From positions 1-64,000 of the forward strand of contig NZ_JBCNYA010000023.1 of NCBI RefSeq assembly GCF_049727805.1: a stretch of DNA of 64,000 bases, given 5' to 3'. This stretch comes from Frateuria_A sp049727805. Its GTDB lineage: Bacteria; Pseudomonadota; Gammaproteobacteria; Xanthomonadales; Rhodanobacteraceae. The number at the start of each line of letters is the position of its first letter. The stretch's first letter is position 1. Positions 17,854 through 26,487 of the stretch are shown here, in pieces. Under the pieces are notes generated by a model. The model saw nothing but the letters and a program-made list of their open reading frames with translations, ran no database searches and was not told the DNA's origin. A program made the translations under genes and the position numbers.

Positions 17854-18345
17854 ATGACCCGCTTCACGACGATGTTCCACCGCGCCGGCGCGGCGCTCCT
17901 GCTGGGCACCCTGCTGGTGCTGGGTGGTTGCCACCGCGGCAGCGTCAAGGACGAGGCTGCCATCGCGCAATCCAAGGGCGAATTCGATACCACCATCGAG
18001 GCCTACAAGAGCGGCCAGTTCCTGGTCGACGGCGCCGTACTCTCCGCACTGGATACCGGCAGTCACTTCGCCTATCTGAAGGATGTCGGCAAGCTGCCCA
18101 AGACCGTGCTGCTGATGCCCAGCGACGACTCGAAGATCCGCAAGGCGCACCTGCAGTTCATGGCACGCATGCAGCTGGACTACGGTTTTGTCGTGTACTA
18201 CGACGACGGCGGTACGCTGAAAAAGATCAACCCGGTCGAGACCAAGGCGCGTGCGCTGGAGGACTACCACGCCCCGGTCAAGATGAGTGACGAGCTTCAG
18301 GGCAAATCCGCCGCGGGCAGCAGCATGGACCAGGACCAGCACTGA
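17854..18345 (+). CDS. Putative lipoprotein, function unknown
   Basis: A 163-residue protein with a signal peptide ending in lipobox LVLGGC. The mature part (LPKTVLLMPSDDSKIRKAHLQF, then DYGFVVYYDDGGTLKKI) has no domain I recognise. A good AGGAG lies 6 bases before ATG 17854, and a TACACT element at 17813-17818 could be a -10. The gene is isolated and ends at a hairpin shared with the convergent HIT gene. Composition is like its neighbours. Confidence 0.7.
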   Translation: MTRFTTMFHRAGAALLLGTLLVLGGCHRGSVKDEAAIAQSKGEFDTTIEAYKSGQFLVDGAVLSALDTGSHFAYLKDVGKLPKTVLLMPSDDSKIRKAHLQFMARMQLDYGFVVYYDDGGTLKKINPVETKARALEDYHAPVKMSDELQGKSAAGSSMDQDQH

Positions 18346-18360
18346 GGTCCGGGAACTCCG

Positions 18361-18381
18361 GTAGCACGCTCCGCGTGCTAC
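18361..18381. terminator. Hairpin between convergent genes
   Basis: An 8-bp perfect stem GTAGCACG / CGTGCTAC with loop CTCCG sits between the lipoprotein gene and the HIT gene, overlapping the latter's stop codon. It may serve both strands, though no T-run is present. Confidence 0.35.
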
Positions 18382-18797
18382 GGGCTCGACAGGGCGGTCT
18401 GCAGTTCCCCGACGAGCGACATGCGTGCGGCTTCCGGATAGGGCTCGGCCGGCCCGTTGCCCCACACGGGCCCCGGCCACGCAGCGTCGCCCTCGCGCCG
18501 CGCCACCACGTGCACGTGCAACTGGCGCACGATGTTCCCCAGCGCGCCCAGGTTGAGCTTGTCGCACGGCGCCACCGCGCGCAGCGCGGCGCCCGCACGC
18601 TCGACCTCGTGCCACAGCAGCGTGCGCTCCGAGGGCGTCAGGTCGGCGATCTCGACCAGCCCCGCGCGCTGCGGCACCAGCACCAGCCAGGCGAAGCGCT
18701 CGTCGTTCATCAGACGTAGTTCGCACAGGTCCAGCCGCGCCACCGGAAGCGTGTCGGCCGCCAGGCGCGGGTCGAGCAGGAAGCCGATGCTGCTCAT
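18378..18797 (-). CDS. HIT domain protein
   Basis: A 139-residue histidine-triad fold protein. The motif reads RQLHVHVVARREGD, so the first His of HxHxHxx is Gln while the two catalytic-loop His remain. This variant occurs in a proteobacterial HIT subgroup whose substrate is unknown (nucleotide hydrolase or transferase activity is the general expectation). CDKLNLGALGNIV forms the preceding strand. ATG 18797 overlaps the stop of the upstream dienelactone hydrolase by four bases, so both are made from one transcript. Confidence 0.85.
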   Translation of the reverse strand: MSSIGFLLDPRLAADTLPVARLDLCELRLMNDERFAWLVLVPQRAGLVEIADLTPSERTLLWHEVERAGAALRAVAPCDKLNLGALGNIVRQLHVHVVARREGDAAWPGPVWGNGPAEPYPEAARMSLVGELQTALSSP

Positions 18798-19462
18798 GCG
18801 CCCGCCAGCTCCCTGTCGAGAAAGGCCAGCGTGCGCTGCCAGGCCAGCGTGGCACTGGCTTCGTCGTAATGCGGATCGTGGTCGCGGTTGAAGGCGTGCC
18901 CGGCCGGGTAGGTGAAGACGTCCATCTGCGGCAGCCGCTCGCGATGCTTGGCGACAGCTTCGGGCGGGATGCTCCTGTCGCGTTCGCCGAAATGGAACAT
19001 CACTGGCGCCTTGGGCGTCTCGCCGAGGAAAGCGAGGTTGCGCGCGCCGTAGTAACTCACCGACGGCAGCCCCAACCGCAGCGCGGCGAGCAGCGCCACG
19101 GTGCCACCCCAGCAGTAGCCGACCGTGCCGATGCGGCCGGCCGAGGCGATCGCCTCGGCGGCGCTGGCGACGTCTTCCACCGCGCGCTCCAGCCCCAGCT
19201 CGGTGACCAGGTTCTTGCCGCGTGCCATGCCACTGTCGTCGTAGGGCAGTTCCAGCCCGCTTTCCAGATGATCGAAGAACGCCGGCGCGATCGCCGTGTA
19301 GCCGGCGCCCGCGAAGCGGTCGGCCACGTCGCGGATGTGTGCGGTGACGCCGAAGATCTCCTGGATCACCACCACGCCGCCCTTGGGCTTGCCTTCGGCC
19401 CTGGCGAGGTAGCCGCCGATGCACTGCGTGCCGCTGGTGGGAATGTTGATCGACTGGCCCAT
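18794..19462 (-). CDS. Dienelactone hydrolase family protein
   Basis: A 222-residue alpha/beta hydrolase. The cysteine nucleophile is in GYCWGG, the acid in FGERDRSIPP, and the His in YPAGHAFNRD, the DLH triad. VVVIQEIFGVTAHIRDVADR is the family signature at the N-terminus. There is no ring-cleavage pathway nearby, so the physiological substrate is open; many such proteins act as general carboxylesterases. ATG 19462 gives the usual start MGQSINIPTS; an upstream in-frame Met at 19501 is not family-like. Translationally coupled to the HIT gene. Confidence 0.88.
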   Translation of the reverse strand: MGQSINIPTSGTQCIGGYLARAEGKPKGGVVVIQEIFGVTAHIRDVADRFAGAGYTAIAPAFFDHLESGLELPYDDSGMARGKNLVTELGLERAVEDVASAAEAIASAGRIGTVGYCWGGTVALLAALRLGLPSVSYYGARNLAFLGETPKAPVMFHFGERDRSIPPEAVAKHRERLPQMDVFTYPAGHAFNRDHDPHYDEASATLAWQRTLAFLDRELAGA

Positions 19463-19531
19463 GGCTGGACGGCTCCTGCATGTTGCTGAAGCGCCAAGCA
19501 TACCGGCCCGGTGGTGAGCCGCCCGCTCACG

Positions 19532-19537
19532 TATAAT
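19532..19537 (+). promoter_or_regulatory. TATAAT -10 element upstream of rimO
   Basis: A perfect TATAAT lies 60 bases before the rimO start in an otherwise GC-rich region. No convincing -35 is present at 17 bases upstream, so this is a candidate only. Confidence 0.35.
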
Positions 19538-19596
19538 TGCCCGTTTTCACGGCCGGGTTTCCGGCTGGTTTTCCTGGCATTTTCCGGTAGCAATCC

Positions 19597-20934
19597 ATGT
19601 CGCAGGCTTCCCCCAAGATCGGTTTCGTCAGCCTCGGCTGCCCCAAGGCGCTGGTCGATTCGGAGCGCATCCTCACCCAGCTCAAGGTCGAGGGCTACGA
19701 GATCGTGCCCAGCTACCAGGCGGCCGACGCGGTGGTGGTCAACACCTGCGGCTTCATCGATGCGGCGGTGCAGGAATCGCTGGACGCGATCGGCGAGGCG
19801 CTGCACGAGAACGGCAAGGTGATCGTCACCGGCTGCCTGGGCAAGCGCTCGGAGCTGATCCGCGAAGCCTATCCGGAGGTGCTCTCGATCAGCGGCCCGC
19901 AGGACTATGCAAGCGTGATGAGTGCGGTGCACACGGCGCTGCCGCCGCAGCGCAATCCGCTGCTGGACATCATCCCCGACACGGGCGTCAAGCTGACGCC
20001 CAGGCATTACGCGTACCTGAAGATCTCCGAAGGCTGCAACCACCGCTGCAGCTTCTGCATCATCCCTTCGATGCGCGGCGACCTGGTCTCGCGTCCGGTC
20101 GACCAGGTGCTGCTCGAGGCCGAGAAACTGGCCAGGGGCGGCGTCAAGGAACTGCTGGTGATCTCGCAGGACACCAGTGCCTACGGCGTGGATCTGAAGT
20201 ACGCGGAGCGCGAGTGGCGCGGCAAGGCCTACCGCACGCGCATGACCGAGCTGTGCCAGGGCCTGTCCGAGCTGGGCGTGTGGACGCGCCTGCATTACGT
20301 CTACCCGTACCCGCACGTGGACGAGGTGATGCCGCTGATGGCCGAGGGGAAAATCCTTCCCTACCTGGACATCCCGTTCCAGCACGCCAGCCCGCGCATC
20401 CTCAAGCTGATGAAGCGCCCCGGCAACATCGACAGGACGCTCGAGCGCATCCGCAGCTGGCGCGCCGCGGTGCCGGACATCACCCTGCGCAGTACCTTCA
20501 TCGTCGGCTTCCCCGGCGAGACCGATGCCGAGTTCGAGGAGCTGCTCGACTTCCTGCGCGAGGCGGAGCTCGACCGCGTCGGCGCCTTCGCCTATTCGCC
20601 GGTGGAGGGCGCGCGCGCCAACGAGCTGCCCGATCCGGTCTCCGAGGAACTGAAGGAAGACCGGCTGGAGCGTTTCATGGCGGTGCAGGCGGAAATCTCC
20701 GCCGCCAAGCTGCAGCGCAAGCTCGGCCGCACGCTCACCGTGCTGGTCGACGAGGCCGGTGCCGACGGCGCGGTCGCGCGTTCGTCGGCCGACGCGCCGG
20801 AGATCGACGGCGTGGTGCACATCGCCGACGGCCAGGGGCTCAAGCCCGGCCAGTTCGTGCAGGTGGTGGTCGAGGACGCCGACGAGCACGACCTGCACGC
20901 GTGCCTGGCGCAGCCGCTGCTCAAGGTCGTCTAG
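19597..20934 (+). CDS. rimO: Ribosomal protein S12 methylthiotransferase
   Basis: Radical-SAM enzyme that methylthiolates the conserved Asp of ribosomal protein S12. It has 445 residues in three domains: N-terminal MTTase (SLGCPKALVDSE, with cluster cysteines also in VVNTCGFI and VTGCLGKR), radical SAM with CxxxCxxC in CNHRCSFC, and a C-terminal TRAM domain (LGRTLTVLVDEAG on). The SLGCPKALVDSE form marks RimO rather than MiaB. A DUF3025 gene starts six bases after the stop. Confidence 0.97.
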   Translation: MSQASPKIGFVSLGCPKALVDSERILTQLKVEGYEIVPSYQAADAVVVNTCGFIDAAVQESLDAIGEALHENGKVIVTGCLGKRSELIREAYPEVLSISGPQDYASVMSAVHTALPPQRNPLLDIIPDTGVKLTPRHYAYLKISEGCNHRCSFCIIPSMRGDLVSRPVDQVLLEAEKLARGGVKELLVISQDTSAYGVDLKYAEREWRGKAYRTRMTELCQGLSELGVWTRLHYVYPYPHVDEVMPLMAEGKILPYLDIPFQHASPRILKLMKRPGNIDRTLERIRSWRAAVPDITLRSTFIVGFPGETDAEFEELLDFLREAELDRVGAFAYSPVEGARANELPDPVSEELKEDRLERFMAVQAEISAAKLQRKLGRTLTVLVDEAGADGAVARSSADAPEIDGVVHIADGQGLKPGQFVQVVVEDADEHDLHACLAQPLLKVV

Positions 20935-20940
20935 CCGCCC

Positions 20941-21774
20941 ATGCGCCACGTCGCGCCGGCGCGCGAGGCGATCGATCCGGCGGTGTTCGCGCAGTCGCCG
21001 TTGGCCGGGTGGAGCGCGTACGCGGACCTGCTGCACGGGCCGGACTGGCCTTCCATCGAGGCTCTCGATGCGCGCTGGCCGCCGGGCTCGCGTGAGCGTT
21101 TCGTGGCGCAGACGCCGGCGCTGCTGGCCGATGGCCGCCATTACGAACAGCGCATCGCCGAGACCGGCGCCATCGCCACCCGCGAGCGCAACTGGCACGA
21201 CCTGTTCAATGCACTGGTGTGGCTGTGCCATCCGGCGCTCAAGCGCGCGCTCAACGCGCAACAGGTCGCCGAGTTGGCCCAGGCCGGGCCGAAACGGCGC
21301 ACGCGCCCGCAGTGCGCGCTCACGCATTTCGACGAGGCGGGCGTGATCCTGTCCCTGCGTGATCCCGCGCTGCTGCCGCTGTGGGATGCGCATGACTGGC
21401 ACGGCCTGTTCTGGCGTCACCGCGACGCATGGCTGGATGGTTCGCTGGAACTGGTGGTGTTCGGCCATGCCTTGCTCGAACACGCGCTCTCGCCGGACCG
21501 GCTGCTGGTGGGCAAGGCGATCGCGGTGGTCGGCGATGCGCGGTTTGCCCGCGACCGGGTCGCCTGCGCGATTGCGGACGGGCGCTTGCTGCGCGATCCG
21601 CAGGAGCTGCGGCCGTTGCCGCTGTCGGGCATTCCCGGCTGGCATGGTGACAACGGCAGCGAGGCGTTCCATCTAACGACGCCGTGTTACCAGCCGTTGC
21701 GCGCCGGGCGGGCCTATCCCCAGCCGTTGGTCATCCAGGGCCGGCCACGATGGAGCCGCCCCACGGGCTCTTGA
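20941..21774 (+). CDS. DUF3025 family protein
   Basis: A 277-residue protein. The DUF3025 signature is YEQRIAETGAIATRERNWHD followed by LFNALVWLCHPALKRALN. Function unknown; the family is common in beta- and gammaproteobacteria, and no catalytic motif is evident beyond conserved His/Trp. It lies six bases downstream of rimO and so shares its transcript. No signal peptide or membrane segment. Confidence 0.85.
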   Translation: MRHVAPAREAIDPAVFAQSPLAGWSAYADLLHGPDWPSIEALDARWPPGSRERFVAQTPALLADGRHYEQRIAETGAIATRERNWHDLFNALVWLCHPALKRALNAQQVAELAQAGPKRRTRPQCALTHFDEAGVILSLRDPALLPLWDAHDWHGLFWRHRDAWLDGSLELVVFGHALLEHALSPDRLLVGKAIAVVGDARFARDRVACAIADGRLLRDPQELRPLPLSGIPGWHGDNGSEAFHLTTPCYQPLRAGRAYPQPLVIQGRPRWSRPTGS

Positions 21775-21820
21775 CGCCGCCGCCTGCACAGTGGCCGTCC
21801 CCATACCGTGGAGCGACCGC

Positions 21821-22228
21821 GTGATTCCGCGCTTCAACGACCACGCCGCCAACGAACGCACCTACCTGGCCTGGGTACGCACCGCGATCGCGGTGATGGC
21901 GTTCGGCTTCCTGGTCGAGCGCTTCGACCTGTTCCTCACCTACGCCTCGACCAACGCCTCGCGCGCGGCGCACCGGCTGCATCTGCACCTGCGCACCACC
22001 GAATGGGTCGGCCTGCTGCTGATCGTGTTCGGTGCGCTGATCATCCTGCTCGCCTCGGCGCGCTTCCTGCGCAATCGCCGCGACATCGCGCAGGAGCGCA
22101 TGGAGGCTTACGCCGGTCCGGTCGGCGAGAAGCTGCTGGCGGCGATCCTGGTGCTGCTGGGGCTTTTCCTGGTCGTCTACGTGGGCCAGGAGCTGGCCGC
22201 GCTCGGCTCTCAGCCCGACCTGGGGTAA
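21821..22228 (+). CDS. DUF202 (YidH family) membrane protein
   Basis: A small inner-membrane protein of about 135 residues. NERTYLAWVRTAIAVMAFGF is the DUF202 signature and forms the first helix; helices also cover VGLLLIVFGALIILL and AAILVLLGLFLVVYV. Function unknown. GTG 21821 is chosen because GGAG lies 8 bases upstream; GTG 21791 is possible. Its 3' end overlaps the convergent greB gene by 19 bases. Confidence 0.85.
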   Translation: MIPRFNDHAANERTYLAWVRTAIAVMAFGFLVERFDLFLTYASTNASRAAHRLHLHLRTTEWVGLLLIVFGALIILLASARFLRNRRDIAQERMEAYAGPVGEKLLAAILVLLGLFLVVYVGQELAALGSQPDLG

Positions 22229-22731
22229 TCGAACGTGTAGTCCACCGCAATCACCGCGAAGCGCGTGCGGCCGGCCGGAAGTTCGGCTTCGAACTCGTCA
22301 TCCAGCTTTTTCTTCAGCAGCGCGCGGGCCAGCGGCGAATCGACGCTGATCCAGCCGCGCCTGGCGTCCGTTTCATCGGGACCGACGATGCGGTAGCGCA
22401 CCGCTTCGCCGCTGTCGACGTTCTCCAGTTCCACGCTGGCGCCGAAGAACACCGTCCCGCGGTCCGCCGGCGCACCTTCGGCCACCTTCAACAGGGGAAT
22501 GCGTTTGCTGAGGTAGCGCACGCGCCGATCGATCTCACCCAACTGCTTCTTGCGGTAGGTGTACTCGGCGTTTTCCGAACGGTCCCCCTCGGCCGCGGCC
22601 GCGGCCAGTGCCTTGACCACCTCCGGGCGCAACGTATGCCACAGGTGGTCGAGCTCGGCCTTGAGCTTCTCGAAACCCTCCCGCGTGACGATCGCGGTGG
22701 AGGATGGCGCGGGTGGGCGCCAACGGCTCAT
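22210..22731 (-). CDS. greB: Transcript cleavage factor GreB
   Basis: Rescues backtracked RNA polymerase by stimulating transcript cleavage. It has 173 residues: an N-terminal coiled coil whose tip carries the acidic pair in GDRSENAEYTYRKKQLGEIDRR, and a C-terminal FKBP-like domain. KQLGEIDRRVRYLSKRI with YTYRKK is GreB-like rather than GreA-like. ATG 22731 overlaps by four bases the stop of the upstream HerA-like gene, so the two are co-transcribed. Confidence 0.94.
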   Translation of the reverse strand: MSRWRPPAPSSTAIVTREGFEKLKAELDHLWHTLRPEVVKALAAAAAEGDRSENAEYTYRKKQLGEIDRRVRYLSKRIPLLKVAEGAPADRGTVFFGASVELENVDSGEAVRYRIVGPDETDARRGWISVDSPLARALLKKKLDDEFEAELPAGRTRFAVIAVDYTFDYPRSG

Positions 22732-24224
22732 CGGCGCCCGCCGAGCAGGCCGCCGAGCACGCCGCGCAGGATCTGCCGGCCGAGCTGGCTGCCCATCGTG
22801 CGCACGACCTGCTTGCCCATCGTCTCGATCATGCCCTGGCGGCGTTTGGTGCCGAACAGTGCGTCGTGCACGGCGCCGCCCCAGGCGCCATCGTTCTGCG
22901 CGCCTGCCGGCGCCGTTGCGACAACCGCTGCATCGGCGGTCTTGGCCTGGGCACGCTGGGCGAGCATCTCGGCCGCCGAATCGCGGTTGATGGGCGTGTC
23001 GTACTTGGCGCCGACGGGCGAGCGCTGACGCACCATGCTGCGCTCGGCGTCGGTGATGGCGCCGATGCGGCAGCGCGGCGTGGTCACCATCACCTGCTCG
23101 ACCGGGCTGGGCACGCCGCCCTCGCGCAGGGTGGAGGCCAGCGCCTCGCCCACGCCGAGCTGGCCGATCGCCTGCGCCACGTCGAGCCTGGGATTGGGCG
23201 CGAAGGTTTCGGCGGCCGCGCGTACCGCCTTCTGGTCGCGCGGGGTGAACGCGCGCAGCGCATGCTGGATGCGGTTGCCGAGCTGGCCGAGGATCTCCTC
23301 CGGCACGTCGTCAGGGTTCTGCGAGCAGAAGTACACGCCCACGCCCTTGGAGCGGATCAGGCGCACCACCTGCTCCACGCGCTGCTGCAGCGCGGGCGGG
23401 CAGTCGTCGAACAACAGGTGCGCCTCGTCGAAGAAGAACACCAGTTTGGGCTGCTCCAGGTCGCCCACTTCCGGCAACTGCTCGAACAGCTCGGACAGCA
23501 GCCACAGCAGGAAGGTGGCGTAAAGCCGGGGCTTGAGGATCAACTGGTCGGCGGCCAGCACGTTGATCACGCCATGCCCGCTCATGTCCTGGCGCAGCAG
23601 GTCGGCCAGCTCCAGCGCGGGCTCGCCGAAGAAGCCTTCGCCGCCGGCCTGTTCCAGCGCCAGCAGCGCGCGCTGGATCGCGGCGATGCTGGTCCTGCCG
23701 ACCAGGCCGTAATGGGTGGAGATGTCCTTGGCGTTGTCCGCGGCGAAGGCGAGCAGGGCACGCAGGTCGGCCAGGTCCAGCAGCAGCCAGCCGTTGTCGT
23801 CGGCCAGCTTGAACACGATCTCCAGCACACCCTGCTGGGTGTCGTTGAGTTCCAGCACGCGGCCGAGCAGGGTAGGGCCCAGCTCGCTCATGGTGGTGCG
23901 CAGCGGATGGCCGCGCTTGCCGTAGAGGTCCCAGAAGATCACCGGGTTGGCCTGCGGCCGCCAGTCGGCGAGACGGAGTTTCGACAGTCGCGCCTTGATC
24001 TTGTCGCCGGGCTCGCTCGCCGGCAACGCGAGCCCGGCCAGGTCGCCCTTCACGTCGGCCAGCACGCAGGGCACGCCCAGCTGCGAGAAGCCTTCGGCCA
24101 GCACCATCAGCGAGACCGACTTCCCGGTGCCGGTGGCGCCCGCGACCATGCCGTGGCGGTTGCCGTAGCGCGGTTGCAGGCTGACGTCGGTGGTGTCGTT
24201 GCGGCCGATCAGGATGTCGGACAT
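22728..24224 (-). CDS. HerA-like P-loop ATPase (DUF853)
   Basis: A 498-residue ATPase. Walker A is AGATGTGKSVSL near residue 30, Walker B FFFDEAHLLFDD, and a downstream arginine-rich CSQNPDDVPEEILGQLGNR segment is typical of DUF853 (YjgR type). The last 25 residues are glycine- and arginine-rich. The HerA/FtsK superfamily pumps DNA or protein, but the role of this branch is not known. ATG 24224 (MSDILIGRN) is chosen over an upstream Met at 24314. It overlaps greB by four bases. Confidence 0.88.
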   Translation of the reverse strand: MSDILIGRNDTTDVSLQPRYGNRHGMVAGATGTGKSVSLMVLAEGFSQLGVPCVLADVKGDLAGLALPASEPGDKIKARLSKLRLADWRPQANPVIFWDLYGKRGHPLRTTMSELGPTLLGRVLELNDTQQGVLEIVFKLADDNGWLLLDLADLRALLAFAADNAKDISTHYGLVGRTSIAAIQRALLALEQAGGEGFFGEPALELADLLRQDMSGHGVINVLAADQLILKPRLYATFLLWLLSELFEQLPEVGDLEQPKLVFFFDEAHLLFDDCPPALQQRVEQVVRLIRSKGVGVYFCSQNPDDVPEEILGQLGNRIQHALRAFTPRDQKAVRAAAETFAPNPRLDVAQAIGQLGVGEALASTLREGGVPSPVEQVMVTTPRCRIGAITDAERSMVRQRSPVGAKYDTPINRDSAAEMLAQRAQAKTADAAVVATAPAGAQNDGAWGGAVHDALFGTKRRQGMIETMGKQVVRTMGSQLGRQILRGVLGGLLGGRR

Positions 24225-24364
24225 GCGAGGCGCTCCGTGCAGTGGAGGCCGGATTGTAGCCAAGCGGACGCCGGTCGCAGTTCGTGTGCCGGGCAGGCAT
24301 CGCGGCTTTGGCATCGTGGCTGCATGCGCTATGGTGAATGTATTCCTGCCGTCAAGCTTTCGTC

Positions 24365-25864
24365 ATGCCGTTGTCTACCCTTGCCCACCGTTTCCGCCTG
24401 GCGCCGCTGGCTGCCGGGCTCGTTCTGCTGACCGCCTGCGCCACCGGCGGGGGCGGACGCACCTCACCTGGCGTCAACGCGCTCTACGCGCAGTTGGACC
24501 AGTCCAGCAAGGGCTACGAGACTGCGCTGCAACAGGCGCGCGAAGGTGACGACCAGGCCTCCGAGCAGAGCCTCAAGCAATCGCTGGACAGCCTCAAGCA
24601 GGCGGCTGCGCGCTGCGGCAACACGTCCGGCTGCGACCCGCAGCGCTTCTTCTCGGTGTTCGACCGCCTGCTGCGGCTGAAGGATGGCGGCTTCTTCGCC
24701 GGCGACGACCTGGCCACGGTCGGCGAGGAAGGCCCGGACGAAACGGTCGCCGGTGAAGCCGGTGAGACCGGCGGCGCGGCGGCGCTGCCGCAGGCCCAGC
24801 GCAGCGTGACCCTGCTGCGCGGGCACAAGCTCTCCGAGCTGATCGCCATGAACGGCGCGGTGAAGGCGGCGCTGGAAATGTGGCTGACCCAATGGCGCTC
24901 CAACCTGGTCGACACCTGGATCAACTACCAGTACATGCGCTACGAGATGTGGCCGCAGTACGAGAAGGCGGACCTGCCCGAGGCGCTGCTGTTCGGCATC
25001 ATGGCCAAGGAATCCGGCGGCAAGGTGCATGCGGTGTCGCGTTCGGGTGCCGCCGGCCCGCTGCAGTTCATGTACGCCACCGGCCTGCGCTTCGGCCTCA
25101 ACAGCCAGGACGGCTTCGACACGCGCTTCGATCCGGCTCAGGCCGCGCGCGCCAACGCCGAATACATGGACGAGCAGCTGAAGGCGTTCAACGACAACCT
25201 GGAGCTGTCGCTGGCCGCCTACAACGGCGGCGAGGGCCGCATGCGCCGGATGGTCAGCGGCGAGACCGGTGTGAGCTTCTACGACCCGAAGATCTACAGC
25301 CAGCTTTCCGAGGAAACCCGCGAGTACGTGCCGGCGGTGCTGGCGGCGGCCTGGCTGTTCCTGCACCCGGACAGCTACAACCTGCATTTCCCGAAGATCG
25401 ACGGCGTGCCCGGCACGATCACGCTCAAGCGTCCCGCCTCGCTGTCCGAGCTGACCATCTGTCTGGGTTCGGCCCAGGGCATGGACGACGGCTGGTTTCG
25501 CACCCTGCGCAACCTCAACCCGCGGCTCGATCCGCAGGTCGCACAGCCCGCCGGCAGCCAGTTGCAGGTGCCGAAGGAACTGGAGGCGGCGTATGCCTCG
25601 CGCTGCGTCGACGGGCCGTGGCCGATCCTGGCCAGCGACCTGCATTCGGCGGTGGTGCCGGTGGTGGTCAAGCCCGATCCGCCGGCGCCGCGCCACACCG
25701 TGCGCCCGCATTCGCGCTACATCGTGCGCCGCGGCGACACGTTGCTGGGCATCGTGCACAAGCTCGGCTGCTCGGACGTGCGCGAGCTGTCGGACATCAA
25801 CGACCTGAAGCACCACAACATCCGCGCAGGACAGGTGCTGCGCTTGCCATCCTGCAGGCGTTGA
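24365..25864 (+). CDS. mltD: Lytic transglycosylase, MltD-like lipoprotein
   Basis: A murein-cleaving lipoprotein of 499 residues from ATG 24365; ATG 24338 would add nine. A signal peptide ends in lipobox LLTAC. The middle SLT domain has the catalytic Glu in GIMAKESGGKVHAVSRSGAAGPLQF (Glu after AK) and AAYNGGEGRM, as in family 1 transglycosylases. The C-terminus carries one LysM domain (YIVRRGDTLLGIVHKLG to VLRLPSC); E. coli MltD has two. The long N-terminal region before SLT (about 30-200) is Gln/Ala-rich and probably helical. Confidence 0.85.
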   Translation: MPLSTLAHRFRLAPLAAGLVLLTACATGGGGRTSPGVNALYAQLDQSSKGYETALQQAREGDDQASEQSLKQSLDSLKQAAARCGNTSGCDPQRFFSVFDRLLRLKDGGFFAGDDLATVGEEGPDETVAGEAGETGGAAALPQAQRSVTLLRGHKLSELIAMNGAVKAALEMWLTQWRSNLVDTWINYQYMRYEMWPQYEKADLPEALLFGIMAKESGGKVHAVSRSGAAGPLQFMYATGLRFGLNSQDGFDTRFDPAQAARANAEYMDEQLKAFNDNLELSLAAYNGGEGRMRRMVSGETGVSFYDPKIYSQLSEETREYVPAVLAAAWLFLHPDSYNLHFPKIDGVPGTITLKRPASLSELTICLGSAQGMDDGWFRTLRNLNPRLDPQVAQPAGSQLQVPKELEAAYASRCVDGPWPILASDLHSAVVPVVVKPDPPAPRHTVRPHSRYIVRRGDTLLGIVHKLGCSDVRELSDINDLKHHNIRAGQVLRLPSCRR

Positions 25865-25916
25865 GGGTGGCCGGGCAGGGCAGGCTGAAGTCCACTCAGC
25901 GGGCCGGCGGGAAGTC

Positions 25917-25938
25917 GTAGGGTGGGCTTCAGCCCACC
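25917..25938. repeat. REP-like palindrome (GGTGGGCT-AGCCCACC family)
   Basis: A copy identical to that at 10094-10115, placed eight bases past the end of the convergent 150-residue gene and 53 bases after the transglycosylase stop. Confidence 0.8.
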
Positions 25939-25945
25939 AACCCGC

Positions 25946-26398
25946 TCACGCCGCCGCGCTGGACTGCATCCAGCTGTCCACCACGTCCTCGCGTTCGCGG
26001 GCGGCGCTGCCGTGCAGGTCCTTCAACTCCCGCACCACGCGCAGCAACTGCCGGTGGCGCGAGCGCACGAAGGCGTAGGGCGAATCCTTGGTCTCGTGGT
26101 ACGCCACCGCCAGCCACAGCGCGATGCCGCGCAGGGCCACTTCCGGGTTGTCGGAACAGGCGCGGGTGAAGCCGATGGCGGTGCCGCGGCCCCAGGGCAG
26201 GTAGCGGTCCTGCGGCGGGGTGCCATAGAGATGGGGAAATTCGCCGCGCGCGGCCTGGCCGATCTCGCGCAGGGTCAACAGGCTCAGCCGTGCGCGGGCA
26301 GTGCCTGGCAGGGCCTCCAGGCTCTTTCCGATGCGGCGGAACTGGCGTTCCAGTTGCTGGCCGCGCACGAAAGCGATGAGCGGTACGATCAATCGCAT
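25946..26398 (-). CDS. Hypothetical protein
   Basis: A 150-residue protein with a good GGGGGA ribosome-binding site before ATG 26398. It looks soluble and mostly helical, rich in Arg (RHRQLLRVVRELKDLHG), with a central GTAIGFTRACSDNPEVALRG segment and no signal peptide; only the first dozen residues are hydrophobic. I recognise no domain. Codon use matches neighbours, so it is likely a real lineage-specific gene. Confidence 0.7.
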   Translation of the reverse strand: MRLIVPLIAFVRGQQLERQFRRIGKSLEALPGTARARLSLLTLREIGQAARGEFPHLYGTPPQDRYLPWGRGTAIGFTRACSDNPEVALRGIALWLAVAYHETKDSPYAFVRSRHRQLLRVVRELKDLHGSAAREREDVVDSWMQSSAAA

Positions 26399-26461
26399 GG
26401 GTTTTCCCCCGAGCCTGTGACTCGGCGGAGCATAGCCAAGCGTCGCGGCCCGGATACGCCT

Positions 26462-26484
26462 AAAACGTCACAGAATGACGTTTT
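26462..26484 (-). terminator. Terminator of psd
   Basis: The inverted repeat AAAACGTCA / TGACGTTTT (26462-26470 and 26476-26484) with a 5-base loop begins four bases after the psd stop. On the minus strand the stem ends in TTTTA, giving a T-run. Confidence 0.65.
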
Positions 26485-26487
26485 GCG

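Noticed and set aside
19366..21672. Long open frame antisense to rimO and the DUF3025 gene
   Set aside because: Same artefact of high-GC third positions; no domain, and both sense genes are conserved.
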